Shown piece by piece: positions 1 to 4,906 of a stretch of DNA of 5,029 nucleotides. The notes beneath the pieces were generated by a model. That model saw only the letters and a program-made list of their open reading frames with translations, had not been told where the DNA came from and searched no databases. Every line of letters begins with the position of its first letter. Position 1 is the stretch's first letter. The DNA comes from Chlamydiota bacterium (lineage in GTDB: Bacteria > Chlamydiota > Chlamydiia > Chlamydiales > Simkaniaceae), in assembly GCA_029556005.1 (NCBI GenBank), contig JAKQGT010000074.1, forward strand, positions 1 to 5,029. The letters are read 5' to 3'. The position numbers were made by a program, and so were the translations under genes.

Positions 1-419
1 ATAAACTGCCCTTTTTTGATATTTATCGCGGCCTTAGAATTTCCTGCTGCTAAAAGGAGATCTGTTTGTCTACAAAGAAAAGCGGGGATTTGAATGATAC
101 TGCAGACTTCAGCAGCAGGAGCAGCTTCCTCCGGATGATGAATATCTGTAAAAACGGGGAGGTGGAGTGTTTCTTTGACTTTTTGTAAAATTTTTAGCCC
201 CTTCTCAAGACCTGGGCCTCTGTAGGAATCTACAGAGGAACGATTAGCTTTATCATAGCTAGCCTTATAGATGAGCTGCACGCCGCATCTATCAAACATC
301 TCTTGAAGCTGCTCTGCACATCTCAGAGCATGTTCTTCGCTTTCGATCACACAGGGGCCCGAAATCACCACTAGAGGGTGTTTGCTTCCAATCTTAATTC
401 CATCTACTTCAAATTCCAC
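1..419 (-). CDS. kdsA: KdsA, 3-deoxy-D-manno-octulosonate 8-phosphate synthase (partial, N-terminal 139 residues)
   Basis: Kdo-8-P synthase condenses phosphoenolpyruvate with arabinose 5-phosphate in the cytoplasm, a committed step towards the Kdo of lipopolysaccharide. The visible half carries the family signatures in order: GPCVIES at residues 21-27, YKASYDKANRSS at 51-62 (the NRSS arabinose-phosphate binding motif), YRGPG at 66-70, FTDIH at 90-94, IPAFLCRQTD at 111-120 and KKGQF at 135-139. Cys23 sits where metal-dependent (Aquifex-type) enzymes have their metal-binding cysteine and metal-independent (E. coli-type) enzymes have asparagine, so this is probably the metal-dependent class. The other metal ligands lie beyond the left edge. 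The start is GTG at 417-419: an in-frame TAA lies immediately upstream, so no earlier start exists, and AGGGAG is 7 nt away. Family members are about 270 residues, so roughly half is missing through window truncation, not mutation. It is divergent from tRNA-Arg. Confidence 0.96.
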   Translation of the reverse strand, partial: MEFEVDGIKIGSKHPLVVISGPCVIESEEHALRCAEQLQEMFDRCGVQLIYKASYDKANRSSVDSYRGPGLEKGLKILQKVKETLHLPVFTDIHHPEEAAPAAEVCSIIQIPAFLCRQTDLLLAAGNSKAAINIKKGQF

Positions 420-426
420 TTAACAT

Positions 427-432
427 CTCCCT
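427..432 (-). promoter_or_regulatory. Ribosome binding site deciding the kdsA GTG start
   Basis: AGGGAG on the minus strand lies 7 nt before GTG 417-419. With the in-frame stop codon directly upstream of the GTG it fixes the non-ATG start of kdsA. An ATG between the two (positions 424-426) is in another frame and meets a stop after five codons. Confidence 0.8.
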
Positions 433-449
433 ATTAGCATTTCCTAACG

Positions 450-478
450 AATATACTTGAAAATCATTTTTCCGATGA
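450..478 (-). promoter_or_regulatory. Possible kdsA promoter (weak)
   Basis: On the minus strand TATATT (450-455) resembles a -10 hexamer and would start transcription about 24 nt before the kdsA GTG. The hexamer 17 nt upstream (TCATCG, 473-478) is a poor -35 match, so this rests on the -10 and its position. If real, it overlaps the tRNA promoter on the other strand almost completely. Confidence 0.3.
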
Positions 479-485
479 CTAAAAT
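457..485 (+). promoter_or_regulatory. Sigma70-type promoter for tRNA-Arg and probably the downstream DHH gene
   Basis: TTGAAA (457-462) and TAAAAT (480-485) are separated by exactly 17 nt and each matches the housekeeping consensus at four or five of six positions. Predicted initiation is near 491-493, giving a leader of only about 8 nt before the mature tRNA 5' end at 500. As the DHH gene starts 21 nt after the tRNA without a separate promoter that I can see, this promoter may drive both. Confidence 0.75.
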
Positions 486-499
486 TCACATTAATTTGG

Positions 500-573
500 G
501 GATTGATAGCTCAGCTGGATAGAGCACCCGCCTTCTAAGCGGGCGGTCGCAGGTTCGAGTCCTGCTCAATCCG
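500..573 (+). tRNA. tRNA-Arg (anticodon UCU)
   Basis: A full 74-nt cloverleaf can be drawn. The acceptor stem is GGATTGA (500-506) with TCAATCC (566-572), discriminator G573. The D stem is GCTC (509-512) with GAGC (522-525). The anticodon stem is CCCGC (527-531) with GCGGG (539-543), and the loop CTTCTAA has anticodon TCT at 534-536. The T stem is GCAGG (549-553) with CCTGC (561-565), loop TTCGAGT. All stems are perfectly paired. It reads AGA (and AGG by wobble). The CCA end is not encoded, so it must be added after transcription. There is no intrinsic terminator directly downstream, only U-rich sequence leading into the next gene. Confidence 0.98.
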
Positions 574-594
574 ACTTTTTATTTTGGTTTTTTC

Positions 595-3216
595 ATGGGA
601 AATAATGACTCTCTTCTAGGCGATTTGCCGCTGCAGTCAAAAAAGTTTGACGCTCTCGATAGTGTTTTTTCTGCGTTTAAAGAGAGAACATTTCAAGAAA
701 AAAATCATCATGAGAAAAGCAATGCGGTCAGTCAAGCTCTCTGTGAGCTTATTCTCAAAACAGAAGGGCCGGTCTTTCTTCTCGATGCCGTTGTCGATTT
801 TATCACTCGTGTTAAAGAAGAAAACCTATTAGAGGGGTACACCTTTTCTTCTTTTGAGCTTTACCTCAACCAATTTTCTTCTCTCACTACGCACGAAAAC
901 TATGAGGTGCGTGGAAAAATTGTAGGGAAGTGGATTCCCAGAGATAGCTACCAATCCTATTTCCCCATTGGCATGGGGAAAAGCTATGCGGGTACACATT
1001 TTGTTACTGCTCACAACTCTCCCGATTTAGATACAACAGTTGCCTCTTTTTGGGGATGGGTGGATGCTTTTGCTGCGCGCGTGAGTGATGGGCTCCATAT
1101 CTGGAACGTTCCAGGAGGACCTCCTTACACCCAGATCGAAATCCAGATCCTTTTTCATGACCTTTTGGGGGGAGGTGTTTTTGACTACTTAGCTAAAACA
1201 CGCCTTTCCTTGACTTTGAATAGCTTGGATTTGATGACCCAAGCAGGGATGACCAAAAAACATCCCCATGACCCTGCTTTGAGTTTTGATCACGACCGTC
1301 TCCGTAATGCGGTGGTGATTGTGGATCAAAATGGGTATTACTTAGGGGATTGGAGGACGATCGATTTAGAGGGTGTGAGAGGAGTTGTGATGGCTCTCAA
1401 CAACTGCTTGATGTGGCTAGAAGCCAATCTCCATATCCGTCTCATTTCTTGTTTTACAAAGCAAAAACTCACTCTCGATCAGATCTCATCCGTTGTGCGA
1501 GATATTCTTAACATCAAAATTAGTGAATGCGAACCCTCTCGAGAACTTCCCCCGAAACAGCTCCAATTTTTGAATGATTACCTTGTGAAGGTTCTGAAAG
1601 TGGATAAAGGAATCGAAACGTCATTTGAAGAATTTGCATTGGAGATGGAAGAGATCGATATTGTCAATTTTAAACAAATTATTTCCTGGCTCAAGTCTTT
1701 AATCAAATCCGAACTTTTTGATGCTTCGGGAGCATTGATCGAAAACCGTCCCCTCATCTTTAGCCAGCTAGAGGTCCTTGTCAAAATGCTATCTGATGCT
1801 TTTAACAACATCAGACGGTATGTTGATCAATTAGAAATCGCCTTTCGCATCAAAACGGATGTATTTGGATTTGCCCCTCAATCGTTAAGTCACCGCACCG
1901 ATATCGAAGAGATCCGCTCAAAAATTGGGAATTATTCTTATCTGACAGTGAATCAAGTCGATTTAGAGGGGAAGCAAGTCCCTATCGGTGTTGTTCATGC
2001 GGCAGATCTCCAAAAAGACATTTTAGGAACGGTCTCTTTACGCGATTTTTGTAATCGTGAAGAGATGAAAATTCCCTCTTATTTACAAGTGATTAGTGTC
2101 ATCGATCATCATAAAAGCTCCCTCCATACAGATACCCCTCCGACAGCGGTTATCAGTGATGCCCAATCCTCCAATGCTATTGTGGCTCAAATGGCGTTCA
2201 ACATTAACGATCAGTATGGTTTGGGGGGGATGACAGAAGAAATGATCGATGCCCAAATCCGGGAAGTAGAAAAGGATCTATCCACCATTCAAAAGATCCG
2301 GATTTATCAACGCCTCTTGCAAAAGAAAAAAGTTCTTAAGACGGAGCATAACCATTATGTAGACCCGCGGCGTGAAAGCATCGAGTATCTCCATTTTGTA
2401 TATGCGATTTTAGACGATACCGATCTACTCACTAAAGTGACCCGCTTCGATGTAGAGTGTATGGCCTCTCTTCTCAACCGATTAAAATCTCTCATGCTCA
2501 AAAAAGAAACGGAAATCGTCCATTTCGATGATATCAAAGAGAATGAAAATTTTACTTCGAAAGCCGCAGAAAGACTTCTGCAAAATGAGGATTTTTACTC
2601 TCTTTATAGCAAGGTTTATTTGCACAAAGAGCAAGGGGTGGAAGATAACTTTGAAAAGTGCATCAAGGGAGAGCCCTCGAATATCTTTACCGACACCAAA
2701 ATTCTTAACTACTCAAACCGCGTGGGTCAAACCAAAATTTTTGCACGCAACTACGCTGTCTTTCAAAAGCATGCCATGGAGCTCAGGAAGAAATGGTATG
2801 AAAAAGCCCTGAGCGTTTACGCTAATAACCGAGAAATTATGCTCCATCTGCATATGGTGACAACCATTGCAAGTGCAGAAGAACTGTTTAAAGGGGGGCA
2901 AATCACTTATGAACATCAAGATGAAATTTGGTTCTGGATTCCTTCCACAGAACTGGCTTTAGAAAAACTCAAACTCTTTCTCAGTGGATTTAAAGCTTCG
3001 AGTGCCGCTTTAAAACTCCATTTTGAGGTGGAGTTTTTAGGAGAGAATGCCCGCGTTCTTTCACAAGCTTTTAAAGAAAGCTTCCTTCCCATTAAGCACT
3101 TTCTTCCTAAAAAACCGGGAGAACTCCCGATTGCAATCCTCCGTTATAGCGCTGGTGGGCTCAATTCGCGCAAAGCGATGATTGCTCCCTATCTTCCTCG
3201 CTTAGTGGATCAATAA
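595..3216 (+). CDS. Enlarged DHH/DHHA2 family phosphoesterase, related to family II (Mn-dependent) inorganic pyrophosphatase
   Basis: The 873-residue protein has the hallmarks of a family II pyrophosphatase spread over a chain nearly three times the usual length of about 310. Motif I is HNSPDLD at 140-146, with the same spacing as the H-x3-D-x-D metal site of known enzymes. The DHH motif is VIDHHK at 502-507, followed by SSNAIVAQ (525-532). AILDDTDLL (604-612) fits the fourth metal motif, with D608 as ligand. The DHHA2 domain runs from about 672 to the end and closes with NSRK (857-860) before a proline-rich tail, as in the SRK substrate-binding loop. The second-motif aspartate is either D244 (VIVDQNG) or D471 (GVVHAADL). 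Extra material is an N-terminal extension of about 135 residues, a mostly helical insertion (about 265-455) and a charged helical insertion (about 545-600). I see no signal peptide or membrane helix, so it is probably cytoplasmic. Catalysis looks possible, but the substrate (pyrophosphate or another phosphoester) is inferred. ATG 595 is the only plausible start I see. It lacks a Shine-Dalgarno, and the next in-frame Met is residue 127, just before motif I. It probably shares a transcript with the tRNA. Confidence 0.88.
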   Translation: MGNNDSLLGDLPLQSKKFDALDSVFSAFKERTFQEKNHHEKSNAVSQALCELILKTEGPVFLLDAVVDFITRVKEENLLEGYTFSSFELYLNQFSSLTTHENYEVRGKIVGKWIPRDSYQSYFPIGMGKSYAGTHFVTAHNSPDLDTTVASFWGWVDAFAARVSDGLHIWNVPGGPPYTQIEIQILFHDLLGGGVFDYLAKTRLSLTLNSLDLMTQAGMTKKHPHDPALSFDHDRLRNAVVIVDQNGYYLGDWRTIDLEGVRGVVMALNNCLMWLEANLHIRLISCFTKQKLTLDQISSVVRDILNIKISECEPSRELPPKQLQFLNDYLVKVLKVDKGIETSFEEFALEMEEIDIVNFKQIISWLKSLIKSELFDASGALIENRPLIFSQLEVLVKMLSDAFNNIRRYVDQLEIAFRIKTDVFGFAPQSLSHRTDIEEIRSKIGNYSYLTVNQVDLEGKQVPIGVVHAADLQKDILGTVSLRDFCNREEMKIPSYLQVISVIDHHKSSLHTDTPPTAVISDAQSSNAIVAQMAFNINDQYGLGGMTEEMIDAQIREVEKDLSTIQKIRIYQRLLQKKKVLKTEHNHYVDPRRESIEYLHFVYAILDDTDLLTKVTRFDVECMASLLNRLKSLMLKKETEIVHFDDIKENENFTSKAAERLLQNEDFYSLYSKVYLHKEQGVEDNFEKCIKGEPSNIFTDTKILNYSNRVGQTKIFARNYAVFQKHAMELRKKWYEKALSVYANNREIMLHLHMVTTIASAEELFKGGQITYEHQDEIWFWIPSTELALEKLKLFLSGFKASSAALKLHFEVEFLGENARVLSQAFKESFLPIKHFLPKKPGELPIAILRYSAGGLNSRKAMIAPYLPRLVDQ

Positions 3217-3260
3217 TATTACCCTTTAATATTTTCACCCAATCCTTTAAATAAGATTTA

Positions 3261-3297
3261 TTATACTCAAGCAACTTCAAAAGTTGATTGAGTATAA
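3261..3297. repeat. 37-nt near-perfect inverted repeat (hairpin or operator) between the DHH gene and the zinc-finger gene
   Basis: TTATACTCAA (3261-3270) pairs with TTGAGTATAA (3288-3297), one G-A mismatch follows, then CAACTT (3272-3277) pairs with AAGTTG (3281-3286) around a CAA loop. That is 16 of 17 possible pairs. No T-run follows on the plus strand (next bases are CGCAAATG), so it is not a standard intrinsic terminator for the upstream gene. Both outer arms contain -10-like hexamers (TATACT 3262-3267, TATAAC 3293-3298), so it could be an operator over the promoter of the small gene downstream, or a 5' RNA structure. No convincing -35 was found. A dispersed palindromic repeat is also possible. 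Confidence 0.8.
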
Positions 3298-3320
3298 CGC
3301 AAATGTTGGAATGATTATTT

Positions 3321-3326
3321 AGGAGG
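3321..3326 (+). promoter_or_regulatory. Strong ribosome binding site of the zinc-finger miniprotein gene
   Basis: AGGAGG, a perfect anti-Shine-Dalgarno match, ends 4 nt before ATG 3331. It is the best ribosome binding site in the window and is major evidence that this short reading frame is a translated gene. Confidence 0.85.
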
Positions 3327-3330
3327 ATGT

Positions 3331-3501
3331 ATGAAACGCACCTTTATGATTTGCATGATGCTACTTTGCTCCTATGCAACGATAGGTTTTGCCTATTCAA
3401 AGGTCTTAGAAGTTTCCATTGAGGCTTGGACGTGCTCTGCCTGCCGCCATGGCAATCCTGAGAGTGTGAAAGAGTGTGAGTATTGTGGAAAAACGAGATG
3501 A
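3331..3501 (+). CDS. Small exported protein with a RanBP2-type zinc-finger motif (56 aa)
   Basis: I do not recognise this gene as a named family member. The N-terminus is a textbook Sec signal peptide: MKR, then a hydrophobic stretch to about residue 20, with likely cleavage after IGFA (residue 21). There is no lipobox. The mature part, about 35 residues, is almost entirely one metal-binding pattern: W33-x-C35-x2-C38-x3-N42-x6-C49-x2-C52. This equals the RanBP2-type zinc-finger consensus, including the Trp and Asn spacing. In eukaryotes such fingers bind ubiquitin, RNA or Ran. The Thr-Phe pair typical of ubiquitin binders after the second Cys is absent (Arg-His here), so no ligand can be assigned. 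Another small zinc ribbon, or two disulfides after export, remains possible. Support for a real gene is AGGAGG 4 nt before the ATG, a coherent signal peptide plus domain, and an intrinsic terminator beginning at the last base of the stop codon. It appears to be its own transcription unit, preceded by the palindrome at 3261-3297. Confidence 0.8.
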   Translation: MKRTFMICMMLLCSYATIGFAYSKVLEVSIEAWTCSACRHGNPESVKECEYCGKTR

Positions 3502-3530
3502 AAAAAGCACACTCTAGGGTGTGCTTTTTT
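3501..3530. terminator. Bidirectional Rho-independent terminator between convergent genes
   Basis: AAAAAAGCACAC (3501-3512) pairs perfectly with GTGTGCTTTTTT (3519-3530) around the six bases TCTAGG, of which T and G can form one more wobble pair. The GC-containing core plus a run of six T on each strand makes it usable in both directions. It ends the zinc-finger gene on the plus strand, whose TGA shares base 3501, and the khpA-like gene on the minus strand, whose stop codon is 25 nt away. Confidence 0.93.
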
Positions 3531-3555
3531 GTAAAATAGAGGGGATGAGTGAAGA

Positions 3556-3813
3556 TTATTCTTCAACAACCTTTGCGCCACCTTCTTCAAGGATTTCTAA
3601 ATTCACACGGATACCATTGCGGCTAGCCACAGACATCAACAGCGTGCGAATAGCATTGATGGTCTTCCCTTTTTTTCCGATAATTTTTCCAATGTCGGAT
3701 TTTTCAACGCTCAGCTCGATGATGAGAGTGTGGGTTCCTCCGATTTCATTGATTTTAACTTTGTCTGGGTTGTCAACGAGATTTTTTACGATGTATTCAA
3801 CAAATTCTTTCAT
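3556..3813 (-). CDS. khpA: KhpA-type KH-domain RNA-binding protein (85 aa)
   Basis: This is a single-KH-domain protein of the KhpA/YlqC family, which binds RNA in the cytoplasm and in some bacteria works with KhpB in global RNA regulation. The start MKEFVEYIVKNLVDNPD is typical of the family. The KH core follows, with hydrophobic strand residues 29-36 (TLIIELSV begins at 29) and the nucleic-acid gripping loop IIGKKGKTI at 44-52 (GxxG at 46-49), then a helix with AIRTLL (54-59). Length is close to the usual 75-85 residues, so the gene is complete. The last dozen residues are acidic. AGAAGGA lies 7 nt before ATG 3811-3813 and supports the start. The upstream 145 nt to the rluD-like gene contain no convincing promoter or strong terminator, only a 5-bp hairpin with no T-run (CTGAA/TTCAG), so read-through from rluD is plausible. 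Transcription ends at the shared terminator 3501-3530. Confidence 0.93.
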   Translation of the reverse strand: MKEFVEYIVKNLVDNPDKVKINEIGGTHTLIIELSVEKSDIGKIIGKKGKTINAIRTLLMSVASRNGIRVNLEILEEGGAKVVEE

Positions 3814-3958
3814 GGTTCGATCCTTCTGTTGCGCTTAAAGCTAATAGTGCTAAACGTGATCCACTTCTTGTTCACATGCCTATGATACTAAACCTTTACA
3901 TTTTAATCTAGAAATATTTGATAGCCCAAGCTGAACCCATTTCAGTATCTCTAACTTT

Positions 3959-4846
3959 CTAAGAAGAAAGCTTTTCAATCCATTTCTGGAAATCTTCTGG
4001 AGGGGGAGCTGTGAGGGTAAGTTCGCTGCCGAGAAAGGGATGGATAAACGTGATATGGTGGGCATGCAGGAGGTGGCGTTTGACTCCCAGTTTAGAGCTC
4101 AACTTCTCACTTCCGTAGACACGATCTCCTAATACGGGAGTTTTAAGATGCTTTAAATGGACGCGGATCTGATGGGTGCGCCCTGTAACGGGTCGAACTT
4201 TTACCAAAGAAAAGTCTCCAGCAGAAATCAGGGTCTCTATATGGCTGAGAGCAGGACGTCCTTCCTCTACAACCGTCATTTCTTTTCGCTTCACTCTATC
4301 CCTTCCGATAGGAGCGTCAATGCTCTGATTCCCGGGGTTTCCAATGGTAATAGCAAGGTATTCTTTATGCATTTTTCGGGCGGAAAATGCTTCAATGAGC
4401 TTTTGATGGGCCTCGACTGTTTTTGCGGCTAAAATGACCCCCGAGGTCTCCCGATCGAGGCGATGTACAATGCCAGGGCGTAAGTCTTGGGGAGGGAGGG
4501 ATTGACAGTGGTGAAGGAGGGCATTGACAAGAGTCCCTTCAAAATGCCCTGGTGCGGGATGAACCACCATGCCGGCAGATTTATTGATACAGAGAAGGTA
4601 GGGATCTTCATAGAGAATTTCTAAAGGGATGGCTTGGGGGTTGAGCGTAATTTCAGGAGTCTGGAGAAAAGATACCGTGATGGTATCGCCCACTTGGGGG
4701 ATCTCTCGTTTTTTGACACTCTTTCCATTACGTTTCACACCCTTGTGATCGATGAGATACTGAAAATAGGAACGGGAATATTCAGGAAAGCGGTCATGAA
4801 GGAGCTTATCCAAACGGATAGGGTTTTCTACAATGAAAGATTCCAT
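3959..4846 (-). CDS. rluD: RluD-like 23S rRNA pseudouridine synthase (RluA family)
   Basis: The 295-residue enzyme converts uridines in RNA to pseudouridine. RluD of E. coli acts on helix 69 of 23S rRNA. An N-terminal S4-type RNA-binding domain covers about residues 10-60 (RLDKLL at 11-16, SRSYFQYLI at 24-32, VGDTITV at 52-58). The RluA-type catalytic domain follows, with NKSAGMVVHPAPGH (88-101), the signature HRLDRETSG (128-136) whose Asp131 is the catalytic residue, and GRTHQIRVHL (222-231). The gene is intact and close to family length (E. coli RluD is 326). Assignment to RluD rather than another S4-bearing RluA member rests on overall pattern, so exact target uridines are inferred. ATG 4844-4846 places the S4 domain correctly but has no Shine-Dalgarno before it. 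A strong promoter lies about 32 nt upstream. The stop is TAG. Confidence 0.94.
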   Translation of the reverse strand: MESFIVENPIRLDKLLHDRFPEYSRSYFQYLIDHKGVKRNGKSVKKREIPQVGDTITVSFLQTPEITLNPQAIPLEILYEDPYLLCINKSAGMVVHPAPGHFEGTLVNALLHHCQSLPPQDLRPGIVHRLDRETSGVILAAKTVEAHQKLIEAFSARKMHKEYLAITIGNPGNQSIDAPIGRDRVKRKEMTVVEEGRPALSHIETLISAGDFSLVKVRPVTGRTHQIRVHLKHLKTPVLGDRVYGSEKLSSKLGVKRHLLHAHHITFIHPFLGSELTLTAPPPEDFQKWIEKLSS

Positions 4847-4877
4847 ATAAAAATTTTAATGCTAAGAATTGGGTAGG

Positions 4878-4906
4878 ATTATACCAAGAAAACTATTGTT
4901 CGTCGA
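4878..4906 (-). promoter_or_regulatory. Sigma70-type promoter for the rluD-like gene
   Basis: On the minus strand TATAAT (4878-4883), a perfect -10, is preceded by TGG, giving an extended -10, and by TCGACG (4901-4906) 17 nt upstream, a four-of-six match to the -35 consensus. Initiation near 4871 would leave a leader of about 25 nt to the ATG. The -35 and part of the spacer lie inside the last codons of the upstream gene, so rluD can be transcribed independently of it. Confidence 0.75.

Noticed and set aside
574..594. T-rich stretch after the tRNA as an intrinsic terminator
   Set aside because: T-runs are present, but the only stem before them is the tRNA itself. The gene starts immediately afterwards.
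2528..2812. 94-codon plus-strand frame inside the DHH gene
   Set aside because: It is a frame shadow of the DHHA2 region, which is clearly coding in the main frame.
3214..3222. TAATATTAC, identical to the nonanucleotide of geminivirus rolling-circle origins
   Set aside because: It overlaps the stop codon of the DHH gene in an AT-rich region, has no stem around it and no Rep gene nearby. Chance is the simplest explanation.
3393..3590. 65-codon minus-strand frame across the zinc-finger gene and terminator
   Set aside because: It would have to be translated through the shared terminator and runs opposite a frame with a signal peptide and zinc-finger pattern. No ribosome binding site was seen.
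3521..3838. 105-codon plus-strand open frame
   Set aside because: It lies antisense across the well-supported khpA-like gene and begins inside the terminator. There is no ribosome binding site or recognisable domain.
3814..3958. Possible separate promoter for khpA in the 145-nt gap
   Set aside because: TTGGGC and TAAAAT 18 nt apart on the minus strand were considered, but the -35 matches at only three positions and the leader would be long. It is not strong enough to list.
3880..4065. 61-codon minus-strand frame overlapping the end of the rluD-like gene
   Set aside because: It mostly overlaps rluD in another frame, and its product has no recognisable features or ribosome binding site.
4157..4432. 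Plus-strand open frame of about 90 codons opposite the rluD-like gene
   Set aside because: It is antisense to the conserved catalytic domain and has no start signals. The composition is what the complementary strand would give.
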